From Hyaloperonospora brassicae (taxonomy: Eukaryota; Oomycota; Peronosporomycetes; Peronosporales; Peronosporaceae): 64,000 bases of DNA. Shown here one piece after another: positions 11,346 to 22,641 of this stretch. Both the position numbers and the translations under genes were made by a program. How positions within the stretch are numbered: position 1 is the first letter of the stretch; every line of letters begins with the position of its first letter. The stretch covers positions 1 through 64,000 of the forward strand of contig CANTFL010001283.1 in NCBI GenBank assembly GCA_947650285.1, written 5' to 3'. The notes under the pieces were generated by a model. That model was not told where the DNA came from and did no database searches. It was given only the letters and a program-made list of their open reading frames with translations.

Positions 11346-11618
11346 GATATCCGTCAACAGGCTGCACGAGTTGCTCCTACCGGAAAGGAAAGATAGCGTG
11401 GTAAAAAGATAGCGATCACACGATCCGCGCAGCGTAGGCGTCAACAAACTGAAGATTTACAAATAGAAATAGTGCAGCGGATGCGGATCGAGCGGATAAA
11501 ACAAGCGTAAGAGGAAGAGAGCTGGATCGCCAACCTGAAGGAATATTTTGAAGGCGATCTGACCCAATAAAACGCAGAGAATGCAAAATAATGCGCTCGG
11601 ATCGCTCCAGGCTACGAA

Positions 11619-12401
11619 GTGGACGGAAACGGATTGCTGTTCTTCAGCCCCCGATCCGCTAAGGAATCGGACAATCGTATAGAGGTGGTCCGTCTGGTTG
11701 TACCGGAATTGTTGCAGCAAGATTTTATGCACCATTACCACACCAGCCTGGAGGGTGTTCACCAGGGGATCGGGAGGACTTATCGGCGGATCAGTTCCAA
11801 TTTGTACTGGAGAGGATTGTATAGGAGTATACAACGTCATGTTGGCAAATGCGTGGACTGTAAAACCGGGAAGGGTCTTCCCGAGATCCGAGGCAGATCC
11901 CCGGGAAACATAAAGGCTACATACCCATTTCAGGTGATCGCGATGAATCATATCCCATCTTTGTCGTGGTAATTTAAGGGAAACACTGAACTTCTGCTGT
12001 GGATAGATCTTTTCTCAGGATATGTGATCGCGAGAGCAAATTCGTCGAGGACCGCGCAAACGATCGCTGAAGGATTTGAAGATTGTGTGTTTAGAAGATT
12101 TGGAGCCAGTGAAGTTATACGTCACGACAGGGAGCCGGGATTTATGTACGACTTTTTTCGATCGTTCAATCGGATCGCAGGGCAAAAGCCCCGTGCGACC
12201 TTGGCGTACCGACCGCAAGCGAACAAAACTGCGAGTCGTATGGTGCAGACGTTGACTCGGGTAATTAAGATGTACGTCACGGACGTGGAACAGAAAGACT
12301 GGGATGAATATGCAGAAAGATTGACATTTGCTATGGATACGGCACAAGATCGGACCCGTGGAGACAGTCCGTTCTATTTGATCCATGGCTGGGATCCATG
12401 A
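11619..12401 (+). pseudogene. pol: Integrase of element B, catalytic Glu lost
   Basis: The N-terminal HHCC zinc domain reads HHYHTSLEGVHQG, then CVDCKTG (11,730-11,880). The catalytic core follows with MNHIPSL, then after a frame change WIDLFSGYV (first Asp) and IRHDREPGFM (second Asp). The third acidic residue should lie in the PQANxTAxRMVQTL motif, but this copy reads ANKTASRMV, with Ser at the Glu position. The enzyme would insert cDNA into chromosomes. This copy cannot. Confidence 0.75.
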
Positions 12402-12506
12402 TCGACATTGGAAGCAATATTACCGTTGGTAAGCACTAAAACACGCGATGCTGACCCTAGAAGATGGCGATATAACGTCCACCGCTAATATCATAGGGCA
12501 AGAGAA

Positions 12507-13052
12507 ATGGTAAACGAACGTCTCAAGATCGCGATCCAAGATCGAGCGGATCGACACAATGAAATTAATGAAGTGTGTGATATTAAGTGCGGATCGCCAG
12601 TTTGGCTCTACTTGGACCGAGTCAAAGACGGCTATGCTCGGAAGTTAGCACATATGTGGCATAAACCGTTCCGAGTGGCGGAGTTATGTGGGGAAAATCC
12701 TGTTCGTGTGAAGATTTCAGGATTTCCATACCGAATGTTCCATATAGTGCACGTCTCCAAGTTAAAGCCAGTGTTACAGTTTCCCGATCGCCCCGGCAAG
12801 GTGCTAGCGACTAACTTTGAGGATCGTGTGGATTTCGATGCGTCATTGTTGCCGGAAGATAGTTGGGAAAACGAGTTGGCTGCTGACGAATACGAAGTGG
12901 AGAAAATCTTGGATGTAAGATAAGGACGTAAAACTCGTTAAGGTCGAGTGCATCGACAGTTTTTGGTTCAATGGATGCAACAAGACGATCCGATCTGGAT
13001 AGACGAAGCGGACCTGAACTGTGTTATGTTGTTGCAAAATTTTAAAGCGCAA
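12507..13052 (+). pseudogene. pol: Integrase C-terminal module with chromodomain-like end, element B
   Basis: Open from 12,507 to 12,923: a basic helix, a beta-barrel-like segment (VWLYLDRVKDGYARKLA), then FPYRMFHIVHVSKLKPVL and an acidic tail. The reading frame continues past TAA stops at about 12,920 and 12,941 into FLVQWMQQ and DPIWIDEADLN. That resembles a chromodomain, with aromatic residues and a W-x-x-E/D-A-D-L ending. Element G has the same domain at 61,929-62,150. It may steer integration to particular chromatin. Confidence 0.6.
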
Positions 13053-13856
13053 TCGTGCGAGTCAAAATTGGTTTGAAGTTATGCAGTCCTATGAGAAGAA
13101 AATCGAAGATTAACGGCTAATCGAAGCGATGAGCGGTTGGCGCATGCTAAAAGGAGGACGTGAAATGGTGGAATGAGAATTGTACAAGGAGGTTGTATGA
13201 GATGATGGATCGGGGCTATATGTAAAATGAGTGGCGATAGCGGATCGAGGGGATCCGATTGCGGTTGAAAAGCCCAATAAAAAAAGTTGATCTCAAAAAT
13301 GAAGAACAAGATGAAGGATCAAGAGAGATTATACTGAATTATGGAACCATCTGAATCGAATCCTAGCGATCAAGCAGGAAAAAACTTACCTGGCAATCGT
13401 ACGATCGACGATCCGGGGTGGTGGGCGATGGAGGGTCGATATTGGGAATGCCAAGGTTTAGCGGTATCTAGCAACGGGAGAGCAAAGATCAAATTACGGA
13501 TGCCCTTCTGTTTGCATCCCATGCGAGGATACCAAGATATAATCTCTTCGAAAGAAGGGAAGTGCAGAAAGAAGGGTTTCAATCTGAATTTCCAGATCAC
13601 AATGACCTCCGATCATACCTTGCAAGATGAATCGAGGGATCGCCTTCCACCGAGGTCCAGCTCGCGATCGACGTTGCTTCCGCTGTTTCCAGAACTGGCC
13701 CAGCTCATGATCGCTGGCCCGCTGTTCACTGGAAATGAAGATCGCATGCGTCGACTCCCACAAAGCCTGTCGGTTGCGATCCTCGAACTTCAAGCATAGA
13801 GAGGCGAGCTGGTCGAACCAGCCAGTACGAGGGAAGGAGATCGGCGCAATCCGACG
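13053..13856. other. Spacer between integrase and antisense ORF of element B
   Basis: Open frames exist on both strands (for example 13,341-13,799 plus and 13,494-13,793 minus), but neither shows a domain I recognise. The minus strand may be the decayed C-terminal end of the antisense ORF next to it. The plus-strand frame has no similarity to gag or pol parts. I leave both uncalled. Confidence 0.3.
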
Positions 13857-15945
13857 TTAGGCTGTCTCCCAAGGCTCTTGGGCGTATAAGGCCGCGATCT
13901 GGGCCTGACATACCAGCCGAGGTAACCACTCAGATGTGGGAGGAGTACACCTGGACACCATTACCGTTGGAAAGACATAGCCTTTGGGACGGTATAAGTG
14001 GCGGTACAGGAAGTCAGGGTCCATCTCCGCGACGCTCTTCCAACTAACCTCGCGCGCCGACCATAGAGAAACGTGAGTGAGGGATTGTGGTACACGATCT
14101 TGATATCCAGGGACCACTGATCGCGAGAGATCATTGTAATGGGCAAGTTATCGTACTCCTCCAGAGACAACACCGGATTAACGTGGTCACGAGGCGAATC
14201 AGAAAGGCTAATGGCACCATCTGATTCACTGGACGCTTTTCCGAAAAGGTCTACGCGAGATACCTTGGTAACGGCAGGAATAACATGATCAACCGGAGGT
14301 GGAGGATCGCGCGAAGGGCTCGGCGTGTCTATGACGATAAGATCCGGAGAAGGCACAGCCTAAAGTTGTGACGCCGGATTGGACGCTCGAAGCCGACTGG
14401 AATATCGCGAGCCGGATAAAGCCTCTTAAGTCTTATCCTCACCCGAAGATAAATCCTTCCCCTCGGACGAGGTTCAGCTCGGGCCACGGCGCCTCTGCTT
14501 GCCCAATTTCGGGGTAGCTGCAGGCTTCGCTGGATCATGGCAACTCTTGAGAACGCGACGACCGTTAGGATCGCGGGACCTTTGGGGGCGGACGAAGGCT
14601 TAGGATTGCATACTCGGGACGGCTTGGTATTGGATGCTGCGGATCGAGCCACTTTCTTGAAAGGCGGCAAAATTGACGATGGTAAAGAAGCGCGAAAGCG
14701 TTTGCGACTCGATCCTGAAACGTTCGACATCGGTTGAGGAGTCGCGGGAACGGTCGTGTGGGTAGACGATCCCACCTTTGTAGATGTGGCTGGATTACCT
14801 CCAGACACCATCGACGCTATGCAATCCCGAAGGGACATGTGACCTTGTATTGCGCGATACGTTCGGAATCCACGTCCGCGAGCTGAACTCGCATCTGGTC
14901 CAAAGTAACATCGCGATTCAATACGATGCGACGCAATTGATCGCACTCAGCGGACCGGGCGGACAGAGAATCCTGCGCCTCGCTTAGTTCGGCCCGAAGC
15001 CCCGATTACCTGCTTGAGTGCGCGACACAGCTTTTCTTGGAGTCATAGGCCGGTTTTCTAATACTTCGACTTCTTTCGGTTTGCCTTGTCCAGGCTGTGG
15101 AACAACTTGTCGCATTCAGCCACTAATTGTTCTCCCGCCTCGTCCATCTGCTTGCGTATTCCGGCGATCTCACGATCGACTTTCTCCTATGCGGCATGAC
15201 GCGCTTGCACAGTCCGGATAATTTGGGACTTTAGATGCTCGATCACGGCAGTCTGGTCGAATCGATCAGCCAACGCATCCCGATAGACCTCGGACTGATT
15301 GACCTCGTCGTCGTAGCGAACGCGCAAGCGGTCGTACTTCGACTGAGCGAACTGGACGAAAGGGGACGCTAAGGTGCGAAGCTCCTAAAGATCCTCACTC
15401 AGCTGGTGATTTTGGATCATCTGTCGATCCAAAGCAGCCTCCATACTCTAGTACCGATCCACGACAGTCTGTTGGAGGTTCAGGCGAACGTAAAGCGAAT
15501 TAATCGCTGCGTTAAACGTGGCTTGATCGACCGAACACGAGACCCCGATCCGAGTAATGGTGAGCAAGATGGGCTCACTCGGATCTGGAGTTGGAACATG
15601 TTGGCCGGCGGAGATCCTGTACAGAGCGGGAATCGAAGAGGATCGCGAGAGAAGGATTGCGATGGAAGACAAAACAGAGAGTTCCCCCATCTGGTTTAAC
15701 GTCACCACAGCCGAGCGATCACACTCGGTCACCGGCACGGTAGAGGCGTCTAAGATCGCAGTACTGGTAGGCGTCGAGGTTCCGATATCTGGAGCTGGGA
15801 TCGCAGACGGCGATCCGAGGGGTCCCGATCCTGAAGCCGAGGGAAGTACCTGAGCCGGATGGGCGGGATGGGATATCTTGTCGGAAGATGCGAAAGTGCG
15901 TGAAAAAGATCTGACGCACACAAGGTTGCACAGCCAGATCAACAC
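13857..15945 (-). pseudogene. Antisense ORF of element B: Ser/Pro-rich start, coiled coil, basic patch
   Basis: Running opposite to gag-pol from just inside the 3' LTR. The first part (15,945-15,448, 165 codons) is rich in Ser, Pro, Thr and Ala. Same-frame sequence after a TAG is strongly charged and heptad-like (for example ALDRQMIQNHQLSEDL, SKYDRLRVRYDDEVNQ, EKVDREIAGIRKQMDEAGEQ), broken by a few stops. Further on a basic stretch, RKRFRASLP then PPFKKVARS (about 14,640-14,760), could be a nuclear localisation signal. The last part has a Pro/Ser region (TPSPSRDPPPPVDHV) and a SVAEMDPDFLYRHLY segment. No domain is recognised. Similar antisense frames lie in C, D, E and F, and the N-terminal part resembles that of F. 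Confidence 0.55.
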
Positions 15946-15965
15946 CTTTTGTTGACTGACGGTGC

Positions 15966-15975
15966 AGGGGACGGT
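15966..15975 (+). promoter_or_regulatory. Polypurine tract of element B
   Basis: AGGGGACGG lies directly before the TGTGG start of the 3' LTR. This is the position and composition expected of the plus-strand primer. The same context in reverse complement is found next to the 3' LTR of element F (about 56,625-56,640), including a shared GTCAGTCAACAAA-like run. Confidence 0.7.
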
Positions 15976-17088
15976 TGTGGCAAAGCGGTCACAAGGAAAT
16001 CTTCTTGGGACTGGTATCGGCGATCCAAAGGGTCACTCGCTCCGGTTTAGCCGATAATGCCATGATTGGTGGGTACAAGTTGGGATGGGTGGCTGGCAAT
16101 AGCGTACCCAATCCCCAAGTGGACAGGATCGCCCAGACTGGGATGAGGCTATGGGGTAGGCACACCCGTTGTGATTACACAATCCGTCGTGAGACATGGC
16201 AATACAAGACCCTCGATCTAATTGGAAGACCGAGATCCTAACCCAGGATCGCATGCCCGATCTCCAGCTGCGATCCGCTAAGTGGGATCCTGATCCGCTA
16301 ACCGGATCCCGATCCTCTAACAGGATCACTACTCGCTAGTAGGATCACGATCCGCTAGTAGGATCCCGATCCGCTCATAGGATCCCGATCCGCTAGTAGG
16401 ATCACGAGAATATCTTGGGTGGGCCACAAGAAGATACAATGGTGGATGCACTGGGTGAGGACCACATAAATGCGAGGGGAAGATCTTCCTGGAAAGGCGA
16501 CGCGTGTCATCTGGTTAAGATATACGGATAGGCATCGGGATAGGGTTTAGGCTGGTTGGTGAACATTAAACAGAGTTCAATTTACTTCACAAGGCATACG
16601 TTATCTCTTCCGGGTAGGTACTTTGGCCCCCCGTCGAATAAAGAGTCACGCTATACGTCTACGCGAGTGTCACACCTGCTTTGTTTTGGCCAGGTGTGTT
16701 CAAGAACTCTCAAGCAACATCAACTGCGATCGGACGCAGCAAGACACGTAAAGGCAAGGCGCAAGATTCGCGAGAAGGCTCGCGGATCAAGCTACCACAT
16801 AGTAGACAAGGCGATCTCGTTGAGACCAGGGTAACTTATATTAGTACCCACAAGTGCCCCGTGCTCGCGTGAAGATTCCCGCACGATCGCAACCCCATCT
16901 CCAACACGGTCAAGTTTTCCTTCGACACGAGTCCACCTGGAAGAGTGCAACCCGTCCTACCGACGGGTACGCAAAGTGAGGAAGGAAGCGTCAGACGCGA
17001 AAACGGAGTACCTGCTCCGATAGTCGGTCGTCCGGGCTCCAGTGTACAGTCGGGGTCACAAAAAGCTTGTGTTCACCACTCGACCACA
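15976..17088 (+). repeat. 3' LTR of element B
   Basis: Pairs with 4,297-5,306. It is 103 bp longer, mostly because the 19 bp tandem unit is present seven times here and twice in the 5' LTR. Apart from that the two copies differ by scattered substitutions and small gaps near the end. It ends CGACCACA. Confidence 0.85.
16272..16405 (+). repeat. Tandem array of a 19-20 bp partly palindromic unit in the B 3' LTR
   Basis: Seven head-to-tail units of the form GATCCGCTAGTAGGATC plus 2-3 bases. Each unit starts GATCC and ends GGATC, so each can fold on itself. The 5' LTR has only two units at 4,593-4,631. The array lies in the U3-like half and could affect promoter strength, but nothing in the sequence proves this. 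Confidence 0.85.
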
Positions 17089-18469
17089 GACGGCCATCAT
17101 CGACATTATCGGTGTTGCCAACAAGTGGTCGCAAGACCTATATCGATTAGAATCAGTAAATTGGAGTAACATGTGGGTGCAGTCAAAAGGGGTAGGCGTA
17201 CAGAAGTTTAGTTATTCGGATAACCAGATCGATCTTGATAGTCAAACCAGATCGCTAATCGTATATTAAAGATCAAAATCTCGATACGGCTCAAAGGGTC
17301 AGGTGATCGTTTTTGAGAACAATTTGTCAAGGCTATGAAAGGAATAGAAAACCACGGATCACAAAGATTCAGGATATCATACGAAGTGGACAAGAAACAA
17401 AACTTCACTCAGTATAACGCAAACAGATAAATTAACTGGACTAGACGACGTATTCGGTGATTGAGACTAAACATAAGGTGCAGCTCATAATCATTCAACA
17501 GAATTTTCATGTCGTGTACAAAAATTTCCTTTTCCTTAATCGCTTCTGCTTCAAGCTATTCGATGCACGTCTAATTTGCATACAAATGGGACGCATCCGT
17601 TCCGTTCAAAAAGACTACATCCTTTGCTAATATGTAAAAGTGTTTTTATGTACCCATCTGTATAAACCAGTTTCATATGTTATTGTCTTTGTAAAAAGTG
17701 CCTTTTGAACCTTAGTTTGATAAAAAGGATGCCCCCGGGGGCCACAATTACATATTCTATCGTCGTAGGCTCGTTATCGCCGCGGGCTTGCCTCTATTCT
17801 CACGGCAGCGACTTGCCTACTATAAGTTGTAGTTTCCGTCGGATTTGCGCCTATATAATGACGGCATTGCTGGTCGAGGTGGTGTTGCCCTGAAATATCT
17901 ACACCCAACGGTTGCATAGCGCATATTGATGAAATTAAAACTGCTTAATATTTTGACGTTACTCATGTTCGAAGGGGACGATAGATTGTTGGATGTGGTA
18001 ATTTATACACCTGTGGGGACCGAGTATATAAGGGAAGCCGTGTAATAAGTTACTTTATCTGGATCCATGTCCAGAGGCTCCCGTACATGTAGTGGTGAAG
18101 GAGCATGATCAGTAGCTCATAATTTGGTAGGATAGGTAATCATTAAGGTTGATGTTGCATAACGGGTCTTTGTACTGAGCATCAGCTCCAAAATTTTTAA
18201 GCGCAGAGCGGTCTTGAACGAAGTTATGTTTATAATAGTGTAGGAATTCGATAAGCATCATGTCACGCATAATTTTTGATTGGGTGGAAGTTCAAAGGCT
18301 GACGCGTGTCTATTGAATACGATTCGATAGCTTAATAGATTGAGTTCAAGTTGGTGTGATGTGAAGCAGGCGTATAATACGCTATGACAGCTTTATAAGC
18401 CGCAAAAGATCATAACGTGCTGATACAATGCAATTAAGATTGTTACTATGGCACGTATCTGGAGTGGCT
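17089..18469. other. Non-coding AT-rich stretch between elements B and C1
   Basis: Only short chance frames occur. A TATA-like GAGTATATAAGGG lies near 18,021, but no gene follows it. No repeat boundary was identified. Confidence 0.5.
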
Positions 18470-18948
18470 TATAACGGGGTTACACAACAGGTGTGTGTAA
18501 ACTGGTTACATAACATGTGTGGTACACAAAGGACGGAGTCTTATTAAAATTAATAATTCATACCATATCATTTATCGGGAGCTTACTTGTGTCAGCCACC
18601 GAATTAAGAGGTCTTTTATAAGGTATTAATTAGAACAGTAGTTACTAGGTTAAGTACGTTGTTCTGAGGTGTTCTTTAGATAAACAGAAATAAAGTTCAG
18701 GTCCCATTTTGATCGGCATAAGACACTTGCCTCACACGGCGTCTTGATATTAAGATCTAGCAACGCCTGGAAAGATATCTGCTATCGAGCACTATGTGCT
18801 GTGATTCTTTAAAATCATTTATTCCCCCTGGAACAGGGACCGTAAGTTATCTGATCTTGTTGACGCTCTGAGTCCACTTCTTTGAACCAAAGTTGCTCGT
18901 AGAGCTTTAAGGCTTCCTTGAATTAAGGAGCCGTGTAGCCCCGCTACG
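18470..18948 (+). repeat. 5' LTR of element C1
   Basis: Diverged but collinear with the minus-strand LTR at 25,426-25,953. Shared landmarks are the start (T)ATAACGGGGTTACAC, the CCCATTTTGATC block, GTGCTGTGATTCTTTAAA, CTGGAACAGGGACCGT and GTTGCTCGTAGAGCT. It ends at GCTACG, two bases before a primer site. The first two bases read TA instead of TG. It is clearly older or more mutated than the arms of the inverted pair. Confidence 0.7.
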
Positions 18949-18950
18949 AC

Positions 18951-18967
18951 TGGTAGCACTTGTAGTC
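18951..18967 (+). promoter_or_regulatory. Primer-binding site of element C1
   Basis: TGGTAGCACTTGTAGTC starts two bases after the LTR. The same TGGTAGCAC core follows the 5' LTRs of D and E. It is complementary to a tRNA 3' end reading GTGCTACCA. Confidence 0.75.
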
Positions 18968-19082
18968 AATCCACACGTGAGTCGGTACGACTGATTCTCT
19001 GTGAGGGAAGAGCAATTTACGTCTGTCACCGAGGCCCGATAGGTCGCGCTTGAGTAGCTATCTTCGGCCGTAGGGCCATATT

Positions 19083-20208
19083 ATGAGGCGTTTCTATCTG
19101 CACAAGGTCAATGCGCGAGTCAAGATATTCATGCAGTATAAAACGGTCCTTGAAAGGCGGATTTTCATATCAAGCAGCGTCGGCTATGCCAACACGATTT
19201 GTGGCACTACCAGGCAAAGATACTACGCCTCGTCCTCTTATCGTGGACGTAGAGCATTACTCCGGAAAGGAGGGAGAAGATCTCACCGTCTGGATCCGTG
19301 AGATTGAGATGGCCATGCGATGTGGCCTCATCTCACTTGAGCATCAGCGGTTCTTGCTGGCCATCTCTAAGATCGATGGGAAAGCTAGAGAGTAGTCTCT
19401 GTCGTACGTCCCGTCGGTTGGCTTAACGTTTTTCACATGGGATCCGCTCAAGTTGGACCTTTCTCAAGTTTTCTAGCCGCCTTACCAGGATTTTTGCGTG
19501 CACTCACTCTTCTTGTCTACCCGTCAGGGTAAGAATGAGCTCTAGGACTATGTCCAGGAGTTGAGAACTTTGATGGCCGCTATGCAGTCTGACCCTATTA
19601 CTGAAATAGTCTGGGTGACAGTCTGTATGAAAGGTCTTCGCAATAACGTTGCCAGGACCGATATCTTTTGGTTCCATCCCTCTACTTTTGAAGAGGTGGT
19701 GAGCATCGCTCTGAATGTTGTGTATAATTATAATTCGGCCAGACTTGGTTTGAATGGGTACAAACCAAGCTTTGCGAGGGCAAACCTGCGAGCACCTTGG
19801 CTTACTGTAAGCGAGAACCGATGGATCTCAGCCATGCTGAAGATGAAGGTGAAGCGGAGCTTCATGTTGCAGAGCAACAACAGGAAGTGAAACGCTGTTA
19901 TATGTGCGATAGCACTAAACACTTGCGTCCCACTTGTCCTTTGCGTAAGCAACAACCGACTTTTATGGGTCGAAACCACAGCCCCAACCAGAAACCTGGT
20001 ATGGCACGGGGATACGTCGACACCCAGTAGGCGCGGGGCTCCCTACTGGGGTAGAACTGAGTTCTGTTGCTTCTCTACGAGGTAGAGCGAAACAGGGCTT
20101 AGTCCCACTGGGCTCTGTGCCCACCGGCACAGAGCGTGGATACAAGCCTGGATTGTTAGTCGCCGAGGCGGAGATTAAAGGCTTTGAGAAGCATTAGTCG
20201 ATCCTACT
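19083..20208 (+). pseudogene. gag: Gag and start of protease, element C1
   Basis: Pieces in several frames: PLIVDVEHYSGKEGEDLTVW and FLLAISKIDGKARE (19,111-19,395), a capsid part (19,561-19,890) with VCMKGLRNNVARTDIF, and a C-terminal part (19,797-20,030) with REPMDLSHAEDEGEAEL and the zinc knuckle CYMCDSTKHLRPTC (CX2CX4HX4C). The last bases code LLVAEAEIKGFEKH, the lead-in to the protease active site, and are cut by an inserted LTR at 20,209. Stops and frame changes make it dead. Confidence 0.75.
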
Positions 20209-20525
20209 TGTAATGGGCCACCCCGTTACATAAGAAATTTCGATTAAGTTTACATATAAGTAGTGATGTCACTTTCGAAGTAGCGAAAGTAGCACGTCGT
20301 ATCTTTTAGCTGGTTTAATGGGCTCAGCACCATTATTAGCCAGTAGAATATAGGCACGTAGATTGAGTGGTTCCAATGAGTCCAAGGGAACCATTCGTAC
20401 TTGAGATGATTCAAAAGACAAAAACATAAACAGAGTTAAAAATACTTAACACTAAAGACTTGGGTTTTGAGCTTCCTCCAAACAATAGTGCAAGTTAAAT
20501 AACGGGTTGTTCTAGCCCCGTTACA
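20209..20525 (+). repeat. Solo LTR of element E type inside the C1 protease
   Basis: 317 bp, beginning TGTAAT and ending CCCCGTTACA, differing at one base by eye (20,215) from the E 3' LTR at 30,907-31,223. It is flanked by CTACT (20,204-20,208) and CTAAT (20,526-20,530), a 5 bp target duplication with one mismatch. Removing one copy and the LTR restores the protease frame into LIDS. It probably arose by LTR-LTR recombination of an inserted E element, because the other C copy still has E at the same place. Confidence 0.8.
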
Positions 20526-21615
20526 CTAATCGACTCCTGAGAATTATGCAATTATGCTCGACGTCGTTTCCTTGAGGAAAATCAGCGATACGATGAAGCG
20601 CTCAAAGCGCATGAGGGTATTTCAATCACCGTTTGTTTACCGACTGGTAGTCGCGTCACAGTGCCTAAAGTTCCGTTGAACTTAGGTGTGAAGTTTTTGG
20701 ACTTTGACAGCATTGACCGCTGTCTTGTCCTCGATTTGGATTCGAGATATGATCTCATTCTAGGTATGGCTTGGCTTGAACGCCATGAGTCATGGATTGA
20801 TTGGAGGTCTAAGACCTTAGGCGACACGCGCAATGTTCCTAGCGAATCTTCGGAGAGTCATGAATCCACCTTCGCTAGGCAACAAAAGCGCTATTGGCGC
20901 AAGCCATTGACGGAAAATGTCAATGTGCTGGGCATTGGTATGTCAGAGTTAATTTACTCCAATCTCAATGACATTAATATTGAGCGGAGCTCTTTCACCG
21001 TATGTGAAGAGAGTTATACTCCGTTGAGTGATACCCGTTGTGATACTGAGTCACTACATGCTACAGGTATGGTTGGCTTAAGGCCGAGACATCAAGAATG
21101 TAATTTCTCTGATGTGAGTGGGGTGGCACGTGAAATTCTACCGAGCGAGGGCGGTCGAGGTGGCACCTCACTGAATGTCGGTAATGAAATGTTGGCGAGA
21201 AGCCAGAGTGTTTAGGGCTATGCCCGGATGCTGTACGTGAAGTGGTACGTGTAAATCCACTGGGTAAAGTGTTCGAGTTACGTAACACTTCACTAGATGT
21301 CGTTCAAGACATCAGCTCTCGTTTAGAGAGTGCTAAGATAAATAGCAACCACGGGAACCCTACTATCCCGGCCTCTAGGAGGCGTAAGGTTCCGTTGAGG
21401 AAACAATATCGGCGAAGGGTGGCAACTGTTGAGCGCCCAATGTCTAAGAAGTCACGAAGTGATAATAGTAATAATACAATATTTACACTTGTCAATGGAT
21501 TGACTGGCAATGTTGATGACAATATTAGTCTTGAGACTCTTCCATCCTTGGGTACTCTTTTTGAACTAGACGAAATGTCTGACGGCAAATTCAGCCATAC
21601 CTTGCAGGCGTGAGA
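20526..21615 (+). pseudogene. pol: Protease and linker of element C1
   Basis: It starts right after the inserted LTR with LIDS followed by TGA where the Gly of the D-S-G active site should be, then a long open part (20,661-21,215) containing LVLDLDSRYDLILGMAWLER, the second conserved strand and helix of the retropepsin fold. A TAG at 21,213 and a frame change precede a Ser/Asn/Arg-rich linker (21,242-21,613). Inactive. Confidence 0.75.
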
Positions 21616-22641
21616 ATTATCCGAGTTAGTGGTCATTTGGACGGATAATGAGTTGAACTCATCCTCATTATTGGACGGGTCTATCCTTGAGGACACAAAG
21701 TCGGCATTGGATGTCCGTTGTGGATCTTCCATCCTTAAGGATACTCTTGATCCGTTCTATCCTTTGGTAAAGGAATTCAGGACGTGGTGTGTCAAAACCC
21801 ACCGTCCGTCTTACCTCCAGATAGAGGTGTACGTCATGAAATTGGCTTGGTTCCTGGAACTAAATACTGTGTGACACGGCAGTGGCTTTTAATGAAATAA
21901 CAGTGTGACGTCATTGACGACTTCTTTCGTGCAAAGCACGCGGCAGGGGCGGTACGTGAGAGCAAATCTTCTCATTCCACACCGACGTTTAGTGTCAGAA
22001 AGCCCAAAGGGAAGTGGCGCATTATTCATGCTTATATTAAGCTCAATGCTGCCACCATCCCGTATCAGACACCAATACCTAAGATAGATGTTCTTTAGAA
22101 CAACATGGTGGAATGTGAGATATACAGTGCGCTCGACTTAGTAGATGATTATAGCCAGCTGCTCATGCGAGAGTGCAATATTCCGCTGACAGCGGTCAAG
22201 ACCCCTAGCGGTATGCTCTGGGAGTGGCTTGTTATGACGCAAGGGTTATCAAATTCCCCGGCTACATTCAATCGTCTTGTGACACAATTGTTCAGACCTC
22301 ACCGAGGTTATGCACATACATACTTTGATGACATCTTTGTCCATAGTCGTGCTATGAACGGTCGGTCAGATGTGGATAGTCACATTGACCATTTACGAGC
22401 GGTGCTCGAGTGCATGCGCACGAATAAGTTGTAGGCCAACGCGTCTAAGTGCATCTTTAAAGCAGAAGAGATTCCATTTTTGGGGTGCTTTATTGGTAAG
22501 CGGGGCCTTAGAGCGGATCCCGCTTAGGTAAAAGCCGTAGTTGATTGGCCGGTTCCAAAGAACCAAAAGGAATCACGTAAGTGGCTTGGCCTTGCCAATT
22601 ACTTGCACAAGTACAGTGAGAATTACGCAGACATGTCCCGG
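21616..22641 (+). pseudogene. pol: Reverse transcriptase of element C1
   Basis: The fingers are split by frame changes before 22,087 (PTFSVRKPKGKWRIIHAY is readable). The palm (22,105-22,434) is open, with ALDLVDDYSQLLMRE, TPSGMLWEWLVM and YFDDIFVHSRA, so all three catalytic Asp are kept. A TAG at 22,432, another stop near 22,527 and further frame changes break the thumb (GLRADP, WLGLANYLHKYSENYADMSR). The RT is dead through stops only, not through active-site changes. Confidence 0.8.

Larger units (their letters stand above)
4297..17088 (+). mobile_element. Element B: 12.8 kb dual-RNase-H Ty3/gypsy retrotransposon, full structure but inactive
   Basis: Both LTRs, primer site, gag, protease, RT, RNase H, second RNase H, integrase, C-terminal module, antisense ORF and polypurine tract are present in order on the plus strand. 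Every major domain is broken by stops or frameshifts, and the integrase lacks its catalytic Glu. The LTRs are close in sequence but differ in length because of a short tandem repeat. The element is very rich in the tetranucleotide GATC. The order, with an additional RNase H before the integrase and an antisense ORF before the 3' LTR, recalls the plant Tat lineage. Confidence 0.88.

Noticed and set aside
18010..18040. TATA-like GAGTATATAAGGG as a promoter
   Set aside because: No gene or transcript start context follows within 400 bp.
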